From NCBI RefSeq assembly GCF_008728515.1, contig NC_044986.1, positions 67,332,817-67,396,816 on the forward strand: a stretch of 64,000 bases of DNA. The letters run 5' to 3'. Shown in pieces: positions 49,714 through 60,666 of this stretch. Both the position numbers and the translations under genes were made by a program. Position 1 is the first letter of the stretch. Each line of letters opens with the position of its first letter. This DNA comes from Papio anubis (lineage: Eukaryota; Chordata; Mammalia; Primates; Cercopithecidae). The notes below the pieces were generated by a model. The model saw nothing but the letters and a program-made list of their open reading frames with translations. It was not told where the DNA came from and did not search any database.

Positions 49714-52700
49714 TTCTGGGGGTACGGTTTGCAGGCCAGGTCCCCTGTGCCCTGCCTGAGCACCTCTCCACAGGGCAGGTGGGGAGATTTCCTTTTGGGT
49801 GAGGACCTTTCGGGCTGTCTTTTTCCTGGTCAAAGGCCATGTCCACTCGTGACCCCTGTGAGTGCTGCCCTGCAGTCCTGCCACCTGGGGCCAGCAGCAG
49901 AGTTGGCTGTGGCCTGATCCATGGGGGCTCTGAAAACCCTGGAGCTTGGTGATGAGCCGTTCAGAGAACACCTCCAAATGCCAGTGCCCCCAGTGTAGGG
50001 GCTGAAAGCAGGGCAGGGAAGGGACATCTGTGGACTTGTATTTCAGGCTAGCAGGCCTTGAGGTGAATGGAGGAGGAGGAGGGCGAATGCTCAAGTGTTA
50101 AATCTCTCTGGGGTGGACAAGTCCCCTCTGCCTCATTCCACTGTCTTGACTTAAGTGCCTCTAGGGCCGGGTGGCTCCTGCACTCCCTGAGAAAGCCTGC
50201 TCTGAGAGTGGGAAGGTCTTCACTAGGTTGGTGCTGCCACTGTGGCCTTGGTTGTGGGGTGTGTGTGCGTGCTTGTGTGAGTGTGCACGCAGGTAGAAGC
50301 TGTAAGCCAGCAGGAGACCACAGCGCTGCCTGTAGGGAGAACTTTTCTCTGCTCCCCCAAAGGAAGCAGGGTCATTTCTCTTTGGGTCCCTTAGTTGACT
50401 TCAAGCCTCTTCAGTCTCAGAAAGAAACTTTTGATAGATTCATTTATACGGAAACGCCAAGAAATGACTTTATAGTTTCCTCTAAAGGGGAAGTTTTAAC
50501 CTAAATCATCACTTCTCTCTGGGGCAACAGCAGGCAGTGGGGTGGGGAGAAGTTAGTGAGGGCTGCTCCCTCTGGCTCCGGTTGTCACCAGAATCCCTCC
50601 TCCCACCTCTACAGCAGGCTCTTGGCAAGTGGGGACCATTTCTTCTGTTTCTTCTGTGTCCTTCCCAATCACGGCACAGTGAGGTCCCTCCAGAGGGGGC
50701 TCCCAGTGAGGGGCAGAGATGGAACAGCAAGAAAAGCCTTTGTACCCATGAGCCACATCACCAAGCAAAAACTAAGGTGTGAGTCCCAGCTGTGGGTGGC
50801 TGCTGTGTGGCCTTGGACAAGTCATCACCCTCCCTGGGCCTCCATTGCCCACCTGGGAAAGACGAGGTTTGGGAGAGTGATGGTCATTGAAGGCTCCTCT
50901 GGCGGAGGTGTCTGAGGTTCCGGGTCTTTCACCCTCCTCAGGTGGCTGGTCAGCACCTGGGCCAGGCACTGATTGCCACAGGGCCGGGTGATGGACTCTA
51001 GATGACCCAGTGGCCCTAGACCAGCCAGGCAACCAGACTCTTCCATCTGGAAATAGTAGAGACACTCTTTAGACAGCCCCTTGTCTGACTCCCTCAGTGA
51101 CAGGTGGCGAGACCGAGACCTGGGTAGAGGGCTGGCTTGCCGGAGTCTCACATCATGTGAGCACTGGGTCCGAATTACAAACGTCTCCTGCCACTTTGCA
51201 CAGCTGGTTGAGTCTCAGGGGTAAATCCTGGTGGGCTCCCTGATAGAAGTGAAAGCTAAGGTATGTTCTGAAGGAAAGTGTGAGTGGAAAGAGATGGGAG
51301 CAGTGGGTATAATTTGCAGGTCTTACAGAGAGGGGCCCCATCTTCTGCCCAGAAGCCAGTTGGGAAGGGAAAGGGGCTGGGTGATCCACCTGCCCTTGGC
51401 CTGTGTATCTCCTGCACCCTAAGGCTCCAGAAACCCCTGGCAAGGGCTGGTGTCTAAGCTGGCTGCTCTGCATTTGGTCTCTGGTATGAGTAATGGAAGA
51501 CACCTCTCCCTGTGGGCTGCCCCTGGGCCAGTGGCTAGACTGGGCTGGCCACCACCGTGAATTACCCAGGGAGCTGGACTAGTGGACACGGTTTATGCAT
51601 CCCAGGCATCCACCCTGCAACTCTGAGAACGGGCGGCAACATGTCATTTTAACAAGGTTGCAAATTTCCTTGTCACCCAGGAGGTGAACAGCCATGGCCA
51701 GCACCACCTCACTCACCCCCAGACCCCTCCAGGACATCCCCAGCCTGGGCAGTGGGTGCAGAAGGTGAAGGCTGACAGGTCTCATCGCTAGATCGGGGAG
51801 AGGCACTCACCTCCCCAGTTGAACTGGACTCTGAGATTTGGTCCCCCCTGACCTCCCACTCTACCTCTTACTCTCTTGACCATCTCTCAGCGGGATCTCA
51901 GCAGATCCCACTGTCCCTGAGCGTGCTGTGCCAATTTCTCCCCCAGATGTACTCACACTGCTCCTGCCACCTGGAACACATTCCTCTCTTCCCCTCTATC
52001 TGGATTCTTCTTTCAAGGCCTAAGGGAAGACTTCTGCATCCAGGAAGCCTCCTGTGGTTGTCCTAGCATAACCCTTAGACCTCTGAGAGCAGGTGAGCCC
52101 GTTTTGCTTGCTAACTTTGGTGATCAGGCTGGTTGCTGGCTGGAGCACCTGATGGAGGCCGCATTCAGGCTCAGCTGGAAAGAGTTGCATGGATTGGCGA
52201 GGTCTTCCAGGCTCAGAGAGAGGGAGGCTGGGGTGGCTTATGTTTGCTTTCCCTGCTGATGCATCTGGGCCATGTGGTCACTGTTCATACCCTTTGTGCA
52301 CGCAAAACTTCCCTCACCTCTTTACCCCCTGTCTGCTCAGGGGAGACATAGCCCCCTGATGGCAGGCACCCTGCCTCATGCTTCCTCTGTGCCCCTCATC
52401 ATGCTGGGCACCCATAAGGCTCCATAGACCCGAGTCAGATGGAGGGGCAGAGCGTAAGATGCTATCACATTCCATGGGGAAACTGAATCATAGAGTTTCA
52501 GAGCCATTTACAGGGAAGGGACCTGGGCTTGGAAGGGGAAGGCACTTTCTCACGGCCCCAGAGGGAGTGCTGGGAAGGCTCCACCAGAGACTGGCGGTCG
52601 AAGCGTGGCTTCCCTGCCTGAGGGGTGACTGGCAGTCCAGGTGGAGCAGGGGTCCCGATGCTGCCTCCCCATGCCCCCTGGCCCTGCAGAGGCTCCCCTT

Positions 52701-53559
52701 TTTGCATCGAAGCTCTGAAAGCATTAATTAGTGCACTTTACTCCCATGTGGGGTATCCATGCCTTTCATTATTCCTATTTTACAGATGAGAACATGGAGG
52801 GAGCACGGGGTTCATGCCTGGACCCCAGGTCCCATCTGGCAGGTTGCCAGTGGCTATAGTGACTCTGGCCCCAAACGTGGGCTGACCACGACCCTGGCTC
52901 AGGTTGGGCCCCAGGCTTTTTAAGGAGACTTCTCCCCTTAGGGGATCCCAATGCAGAAAGTGTCTGAGCTAGAAAGTCACTTACAGGTTATAGATTCTGA
53001 GCCCCTGGTGATCCAGATAGAGAAAATGAGTCCCAGAGGTCAGGGGCTGATCCCAGACCACATGGCTTCCCTTCATGGACAGGCTTCCTGACAACCAGGT
53101 CTCCCCCAATCTTCCCAGAATGCGGAACAGAGGGAGAGCTGTGGCTGTGTATCTGGGTCCTTGCTGGAGCTCCATCCTGCTCAGGCCCAAAAGCACTGGA
53201 AAGGAGACCTGGCAGGATGCTCCAGTAGCCTGCCCTGGGCCAGCGTGGTACTGAATCTCTGCAGTCTCACCTAGCCTCAAGTTCTCACTATAGTGTAAAT
53301 GACTGATGGCAGAGCCTTTCCTGCAGCCATGTTGGCAGGAGGGGGAAAGGAGCCCCTGAAAGAGGAAATGGGACACTTCTAGGTGTTGCAGGCATGCGTT
53401 GTGATGTAGTCCAGAGAGGGAGTCCGGGGGCCTAGACACTTAACTTCTTCTGAGCCCCACTCCCAGATTGGCCCTCCTCCTCTCCCTCCTCTTCCTCCTC
53501 AGTCTCTCCGTTTCCCCTCCTCTTGTCCTCCTGCAGCAGCTGTTAACGCAGCCTCCCCT
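49714..53559. other. Intergenic, GC-rich unique
   Basis: No gene, RNA gene or large transposon recognised. A sense MIR-like relic lies at about 50775-50890. A (TG)-rich stretch lies near 50257-50290. Confidence 0.5.
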
Positions 53560-53660
53560 CTGCATGGTGCATTGTAAAGAGCTGGCCCTCCGCCAGATTT
53601 GCATTCATGGTTTATTGATTTAATTAAGCAGGGGCCGTAAACAGCACCCCCCTCCTCAGC
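53560..53660. promoter_or_regulatory. Candidate cis-regulatory element (octamer, homeodomain and forkhead motifs)
   Basis: An AT-rich, non-repeat island in GC-rich DNA. It packs ATTTGCAT (exact octamer, 53597-53604), TTAATTAA (53620-53627) and GTAAACA (forkhead core, 53637-53643) into under 50 bases. No open frame or repeat explains it. Function is inferred from motif density. Confidence 0.4.
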
Positions 53661-54669
53661 CTGAGGAGCATCCGCAGGGCAGCTGCCTGGCATGAAAGAC
53701 CCGTGGAGGCCGCTGACTGTGGAGGCAGCCTGATTTAGGGACCTGTGATTCTCGTGACCTTCGTTCCTCCATCCCTCTTGGATTCTATCAGAAGTGCCAT
53801 CACAGTGGCAGTGATGGCTTAATCACAGCCCAGCGCCTCTGCCAGGCAGAGAGGGCCTCAGTGGACAGCAGGCAGAGGGTCTTGGGAGCCCTGGTTCTCA
53901 GTCTGTCCCGTCCCCTCTCTCTGGTCCCACCAGTCCGGGGCCCACCCCAGCTGTTTCCGCTCCTGCTGCTGCCCTGCCCAGCGCTCTGGGAAGGCTGCTC
54001 TTTTGTCATCAACAACAGAGCCGCAGTTCCAGAGGCCCATGGCGGACTTTCCCATGCCCACTCTTGCCTGGCGTCTCCAGATGCCACCATAGAGCAGGCA
54101 TTTGCTGCATCTGCAAAAGAGTCAGGAATGACTAGGTGACCGCTGTGCGCCCCACTCCCTCCCAGACCAGGGAGTGCTGGCCTGGGAGACAGAGACCTGG
54201 GGTAACTGTCCCATCCTAGCCCTGACTCTGTAGCCCTGCCTCCCAGCTGACTCCGGGCTGCTCCTTCTGGTTGTGGGTAAGGGGATGGAGTTGGTACTAT
54301 CCAAGCTCCCTTCTAGCCTGCTAGTCACCTTTCCTCTTTCATGGGGAGATGTTCTTATGCCAGGGAAGGCTGGGCACTGCGCCAGGCAGGATTCTCACAC
54401 CTGTAGGGTCAGCCGATCTTCACACCAGCTCTGCAAAACAGTGACCTCGTCCCCCACCCGCCCCTTAGAGATGAGCAACTCAGACGTTGAATGACCTGCC
54501 TCAGGTCACTCAGCCCTTAAATGCAGAGCTTGGTTTGAGCTGAACTAGTGCTAGGAGAGGTGAGGAAGACATTGCTGGATCTCCCCTGGTATCTGCCCCC
54601 GACGCTACCTCTCCAGTCAGTTGTAAGGCCCCCTTCCCCAGAGCCCCAAAGAGAGGTCTGACCTGGAGG
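53661..54669. other. Intergenic, unique with a MIR
   Basis: A sense MIR-like relic at about 54420-54560 (GAATGACCTGCCTCAGGTCA). No gene seen. Confidence 0.5.
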
Positions 54670-54760
54670 AATGCAGCCTGGGTGACAGAGAGGCTAGGAA
54701 CACAGCCTGGGCAATGGAGAGGCAGCAGGAATGGAGCCTGGGAGATGGAGAGGCTGCAGG
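54670..54760. repeat. Three-copy minisatellite, 29-31 bp unit
   Basis: Copies start at 54670, 54699 and 54730. Each reads AA(T/C)(G/A)(C/G)AGCCTGGG, then (A/C)GAGAGGC or TGGAGAGGC and a (T/C)AGG ending. Copies 2 and 3 are closest. Confidence 0.85.
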
Positions 54761-55962
54761 CATTCTTTGGCCCCTTCCATTGCTGGGGAAGACCCAGGCC
54801 CAGGTCAGTGTTTCGCAGTTGGCCATGCTTCCCCTCCGGAGCTAGGAGGCTGGGCGAAAGGGGTGGAGCATCTTTGCAGGCGTGGGGCTGGGTGCAGGGG
54901 ACATGCCTTGTGGCTCAGAGCCTGATGGCTGTAAGAGTCCTTGGAGGCCCACTGCCCAGATGAGAACACTGAGGCCCAAGGCCACGCAGGCCGGGTAGGG
55001 GTCTCCCTGGGAGAGGCTGGCCCTCTCTCTGCTGATCCTCCTCCCATTTACAGCCCTAGGCACCTGGACCAAGGTGGGCAGAATCAGCTTGCTGGGCCTC
55101 GGGGGGGCGGGTATGGAGGCAGCAGACAGTGAGGGGAAGGGAGGAAGAGGCAGGTGGGAGCTGACGGTGGCAGGGACGCGCCCCGCAGGTCTGTGTTAGC
55201 CGTGTTTGTCTGGAAGTTCACAGCTGCTGGCAAACATCTGCTCTGTCTCCCACCTCTCACCACTGCTTCCCGCCTCACCGCCCCCGCCCAGCCTCTTTCT
55301 GGGGCGTTCCCTGTCGTCCCTCCTCTCCCCAGCCATGCCCTACCTGATTTCTGCTTTTCTCAGTTTTGTTGCCTCTCCATTTCTTTCTCTCTTCCCTCTT
55401 TCACACTGTGGGTCTCTCAGAATTGGTCCTCCCTGCCCGTCCCCTGGGAGGCGAGCCCCTCCAGCCCTCCAGGCCTGGGGAGGTGTGGAGGTGAATGTGA
55501 TCAGCTGGGCTTGGGTCTGCAAGGCTGGAGCCTTTGCCGTTCTCTGGCTGGCCTCTCTGAGCTTCTGCTGCCCCATCTGTAAGATGCGGACTGAGAGGCA
55601 GGGATAGTGAGGGCTGAGGACAGTGCCTGACATCTTACAGGGCTCCCTCTCTCCCATGTCCAGGGGCAGAGTTACTGCCACAGTCATCCAACCTGCCGGT
55701 TCTCAGGAGACCTGGAGGAGCACCAGGACTCCTGGGAGCTCTGAGAGGTTACAGATTCCCCAGCCCATTCTCCCAGCGTCATCCACCCCGGTGGGCCCCA
55801 CCCTCCTGCATCCCTGCCACGTTGTTCCTCACAAGTGGTCATCCACTCCTAGTGTGACATGGTCGTCGCTAGGGTGAGTTGATAGACTGGGGTCCTAGCA
55901 CCACCACTCAGCTCTCGGAGCCTCAGTTTGCTCATCTGCAAAATAGGAAGAATAAGGTCTGG
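54761..55962. other. Intergenic, unique
   Basis: No gene recognised. MIR-like tail at about 55880-55955. Confidence 0.5.
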
Positions 55963-56261
55963 TGGGCTGCAGTGGCTCACGTCTGTAATCCCGGCAATTT
56001 GGGAGGCCAAGGTGGGCGGATTGCCTGAGGTCAGGAGTTTGACACCAGCCTGACTAACATGGAGAAACCCCGTCTCTACTAAAAATACAAAAATTAGCCG
56101 GGCATGGTGGCAGGCGCCTGTAATCCCAGCTACTCAGGAGGCTGAGACAGGAGAATTGCTTGAACCTGGGAGGCAGAGGTTGCAGTGAACCAAGATTGCA
56201 CCACTGCACTCCAGCCTGGGCAACAGAGCAAGACTCTGTTTCAGAAAAAAAAAAAAAAAAG
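55963..56261 (+). repeat. Alu, sense
   Basis: GGCTGCAGTGGCTCACGTCTG to AGACTCTGTTTCAG plus an A16 tail. Full length, AluS-like. Confidence 0.93.
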
Positions 56262-56739
56262 AATCAGGCCTGCTTCATAGGCTTGATGGGCACTCCCCAT
56301 TCTGACCTCTGTGGCAGTGCAGGGTCTACCATGGACCTCAGAAGACTCAACAAATGGGGCTGACTGTTCTTGTTGAACTCCTCTGGGGTGGGGAGCTCAC
56401 CCTGCGTGAAGCTGCTCAGAGTATTGGAATAGGATTCCCAGGGTGCCTGTTCTAGACAGTACCTGGGCGTGTTGAAATGCTTCAGTGCCCCAGGGGGTTC
56501 CTGCCCAGCCTGCTCCAGTGGAACCCCTCTTCCTCCTCCCAGCACCTCCCCCACCACCTGCCCATAATGCTGCCACCTTCCTCTGGCCTCCCACAGCATG
56601 ACTGGCCCCGCCCACACCTGGCACCTGTTTCCCGCTGGTGTACTCACTCTCCCTTCCTCATGTTGCAAAAGCCTCCCAAGTGGTTATGCTGCTTCCCTCA
56701 CCCTCTCCACTCCAGTCTCCACCTCCACCTGGAGGGATA

Positions 56740-57745
56740 GAAAAAAACACCCCACTTTATTGGGGTATTTCTTAGTATAAAGTGCCACATTCAAAGTGTG
56801 TGTATATATATATACACACACACACACACATACACACTTGATGGATATATATATATATTTATATATATACACACTTGATGGATTTTCACATGTGTGCACA
56901 GCCATGTAAAACTCTCACAGATCAAGATATAGAACAATTGCAACAGCCCAGGCAGTTCCATTGTGTCTTTTCCAGTCAGTAACCTGCCTAGAGGTAACCT
57001 CTATTCAGGCTTGGATCTCCAGGGTTAATTTCATCTAACCTTGAGCTTCATATGCATGGAACCATTCAGCACACACTCACTTCTGTCTGCCTTCCTTCCT
57101 TCAGCATGCACACTGTGAGATCCATCCACATGGCTGCATGCATCTGTAATTTCTTCTTTGTCATTGCTGCATAGTATTTCATTGAATGAATGTACCATGA
57201 TTTGTTTATTTATTCTACAATAGATGGGCATTACAGTTGTTTTCAGTTTTGGGTTATTACAAATAAAGCTTTGAGGACGATTTTTGCACATGTCATTTGG
57301 CAGTCACTTGCTTTCATTTCTCTTGGGCAAACACCTATGGCTGGAATTGCTGGATCATATGCAGGCATGTGCTTATCTTCAGTAAATATTGCCAAATCAC
57401 TTCCCAAGTGGTTGAAGCAATTAACACTCCCACCAGCAATGCAAGAGTTCTGGGAGCTCCAAGCTCTTGCCAAAATTCAGAATTATCATTTCTTTTTAAT
57501 TTTAGCTTTTTTGGTGGGAGTATAATGGTATTTCATTGTGGTTTTAATTTGCATTTCCCTAATGATTGATAACGTTGACAACTTTTCACACATTAAGTGG
57601 ACAGCTGGGTATTATCTTTTGTAGATGGTCTATTGAAGTTTTTTTGCCAAAGTTAAAAATTGGATTGTCTATTTTGTTCTTGATTTGAGTTTTTTCTCTC
57701 ATTCTTTTTTTCACATATTCTGGATTTGAGTCATTTTGGGATATA
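56740..57745 (-). mobile_element. L1 fragment, antisense
   Basis: Reverse L1 phrases: TGTAAAACTCTCACAGATCA, CATTGCTGCATAGTATTTCA and GTTTTCAGTTTTGGGTTATT. A TG/TA-rich simple repeat (56796-56872) sits inside it. Confidence 0.75.
56796..56872. repeat. (TG)(TA)(CA) simple repeat with perfect 26-bp palindrome
   Basis: 56796-56821 is its own reverse complement. It is followed by (CA)n, then by ACACTTGATGGATATATATA and a second ACACTTGATGGAT, so the block is also partly duplicated. Confidence 0.9.
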
Positions 57746-58671
57746 TGCATGGGTGATGTGCTTCTCTATCTTTATTACCTACTTTCCTACCCTCTCAAAA
57801 CTCTTCACCCTGTCTGAAAGCTCACTGAGCCTCAGCCTCTGAATGTAGGGTTTCCTCTGCCAGGAGGGACCTCACCCTCTTCTCTCCTTCATCAGGGCTT
57901 GCTTTTCAAGACCCCAATCAAACCCCACCTCCTCTAGAAAGTCAGCTCTTCCTCTCACAGCCCTGGTTGATATGCCCTGGTTTTGGAGGCAGCAGTGCAT
58001 ATAGCCCATGGGATGCCGTGAAAGAACAAATCTTGCAGGCAGGGACGGTGTCTTCTCTTTCATATCTGCCCCCCGTCTCAGGGGATGCTGGAGCTGGATC
58101 AGCTCTTGTGGACTTTCGACGGTAGGGTCGAGGTGTGGCCCCGTTTGCCTGAAGACAGTCCCAATGGCCACCTATTGACACAGCATGGTTAATAATAGCC
58201 TGTCCTGAGGCCCAGAGGAGAGGGGAGCTAAGATGGGAGCCAGGGGGTGACTGGGAAGAGAACACTTGTTTCAGGGACAGACCTGGGCCTAGTCCTGACT
58301 ACCTTCTGTGTACTGTGTGCTCTCAGATGAATCCCTCATCCTCTGCGCCTCAGTTTCTTCTGTACAATAGAGAGAATAAATCTTCACCTGTCTCACTGGG
58401 CAGTTATAAGGGTAAATGAGATGTCAGATGAGGCTGTGACAGGAGACAGTGCAAATGTACAGAGAAGCTGCTCCTGTCCTCCCACGGCCCTGCTCACGAT
58501 GGGGAATGTGGTCACCTACCCCATGGCAGTCCCATGGGCCCTGGGAGAGGGGCATTCAGCGTGCTCAGGGGAGGGACTGGCGTGTCCCAGTGGGGGAAAC
58601 CTGGCCGAGTGTTAACATCAGTTCAGTCCAGGTGGTGCCTAAACGTTCTTTTTTGAATGTTGAAAATATTT
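57746..58671. other. Intergenic with a MIR
   Basis: A sense MIR-like relic at about 58280-58430. No gene seen. Confidence 0.5.
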
Positions 58672-58990
58672 CGTGAATAATTTTTTTTCTTTGAGCTATA
58701 ATTGACAAATAAAAGTGTATATATTTATGCCGTACAATGGGATGTTTTGATATGTGTGTACGTTGTGAAATGACTACTGCAGTCAAGCTAATTAACATAT
58801 CCATCACCTCACATAGTTATCTTTTTTTTTTTTTGGTGGTGAGAACATTTAACATCTACTGTCTTAGCAATTTTCAAGTATCCAATGTATTATTATTCAC
58901 TATTATCACCATGTCATACAGTAGATCTTCAGAGCTAATTTGGCCTGCCTCACTGAAACTTTGACCTACATCTAAGTTTAATTTAAGTTT
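58672..58990 (-). mobile_element. L1 3' UTR fragment, antisense
   Basis: TTGAGCTATAATTGACAAAT, GATGTTTTGATATGTGTGTA and ACATATCCATCACCTCACAT are reverse L1M 3' UTR phrases. Confidence 0.8.
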
Positions 58991-59013
58991 AAAAAAAAGT
59001 ATTTAAAATATAT

Positions 59014-59159
59014 TTTTTAGTTTTTTAGAGACAGTGTCCCACTTTGCTGCCCAGGCTGGAGTGCAGGGCTGCAGCCTCAACCTCCTAGGCTCAAGCAAGC
59101 CTCCCACCTCAGCCACCTGAGTAGCTGGGACTGCAGGTGAGAGCCACTGTGCCTGGCCT
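59014..59159 (-). repeat. Alu left monomer (FLAM-like or truncated Alu), antisense
   Basis: One monomer only: AGAGACAGTGTCCCACTTTG to GAGCCACTGTGCCTGGCC. It directly abuts the next Alu. Confidence 0.85.
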
Positions 59160-59450
59160 AATTTTTTTTTTTTTTTTTTGAGACAGAGTTTTGCTCTTGT
59201 TGCCCAGGCTGGAATACAATAGCTCGATCTCAGTTCATCACAACCTCTGCCTCCTGAGTTCAAGCCTCAGCCTCCCGAGTAGCTGGGATTACAGGCATGG
59301 GCCACCATGCCTGGCTAATTTTGTATTTTTAGTGGAGATGGGGTTTCTCCGTGTTGGTTAGGCTGGTCTTGAACTCCCGACCTCAGGTGATCCACCTGCC
59401 TCAGCCTCCCAAAGTGCTGGGATTACAGGCGTGAGCCACCGCGCCTGGCC
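59160..59450 (-). repeat. Alu, antisense
   Basis: T run, GAGACAGAGTTTTGCTCTTG to GAGCCACCGCGCCTGGCC, head to tail with the monomer before it. A poly-T follows (59453-59462). Confidence 0.93.
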
Positions 59451-60418
59451 ATTTTTTTTTTTAACTGTTAAAGAAGTGTTGATTGGGCTCTTCCAGTGCT
59501 CTTGGTTGCCATGTCATTCAGGCGTGGCGTGTTTATGGAGCCGGGCTCTGTGCAGTTGCTGTATCTGCACCATCAGGACCCAGCTCCCTGGTCAGAGGAT
59601 ACATGCCCCCATGTGAATTAACTGTGTAGACTCCTCGGATGACAGCTGGCTGGGGACAGGTGTGTGAGGGGTTGAGGGAGAGTGACTTAGCACCTGGGGC
59701 TCTGCCAGGGCTGGGTGCCAGTCCAGGTCAGGGCGGGGCTGGAGGTGACAAAGGCAGGCGGGGCCGATCTCATGACCAGAGTGGGGCTTCCTGAAGCTCA
59801 CGGCCCTCAGGTCTCTCATTGTACAGATGGGGAGACTGAGACCCAGAGGGCAGAAAGAACTTGGTGGAAGTCATGTGGAAAATTTGGGGGCCTGATCTCC
59901 ACACTGACTTTATTTCCTACTTTTGCTCACTCTTGCCAGGGACATCAGGAGGCATTGTTCTGAGTTCCTTCAGTATTCAGAAAGCTCCAGGCTTGGATTG
60001 GCCTTTGTGTCTTTGGCCTGTGCTCTAAAGCTTAGAGGTCCTTGGGGTTCTGGGGAATGGGTCTCCAGAAGAGCCCAGGATGTGGGATGGGCGCTCTGGG
60101 TGCTGGAGCTGGCTCCCTGGCTTGTGGAGTTTGTTATGCACATCTCTTCCCAGCTCCGAGCTCAGGGACTCAGCTGGCACCTGAAATGGCTGTGGAGGGA
60201 GTGTTTACACCACAGAAATTGGCGGATGCTACAACCCAGAGCTTTTCTTCTGAAGCTGGGAGTGGAACATTCAGCAGCACACCACTGTCTGGGCCCCATC
60301 CCCCTTCAACCAAGGCAGCTCCTTGTCATCTGTTTTATGCATTGGGTCTGGGGGAGATTTCATTTGAGGGAGGGTTTAAAAAAATTAAAAAAAAACCATT
60401 TATTTGTTTTAATCAATC
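59451..60418. other. Intergenic, unique
   Basis: The longest chance open frame of the window (59923-60573, + strand) lies mostly here. It has no recognisable domain and ends inside a decayed tandem repeat, so I do not call it a gene. Confidence 0.5.
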
Positions 60419-60666
60419 CTGGGTATACCAAGTCAACCTATGCATCATGGACTAACCTGGGCTCACTTGTGTGTTTTGAACTGACCTCTGGGCTAGCAGG
60501 TATTCCAAGCCAACCCAGGTATTCTGGGATACCTTGTGTTTCTGAGCTGGCTAATATGTGTGGTTTGTATTAAAGTGTGACTTCTAGGCTAGTCTGGGCT
60601 AAGCGATGTATTATGAGATAATGGGCATATTCTGAGGTAACCTGTGGGTTCTGGGCTCCCCTAGGA
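60419..60666. repeat. Decayed minisatellite, about 19-bp unit
   Basis: Successive blocks approximate TCTGGGCTAACCTGTGTAT: TCTGAGGTAACCTGTGGGT, TCTGGGATACCTTGTGTT, TCCAAGCCAACCCAGGTAT, and 29-base variants beginning CATGGACTAACC and TTTGAACTGACC. About 10-12 copies, much diverged. Confidence 0.55.

Noticed and set aside
59923..60573. 216-codon open frame on +
   Set aside because: The longest open frame in the window, but it shows no recognisable domain, runs through A-rich sequence into a decayed tandem repeat, and has no supporting splice or promoter signal.
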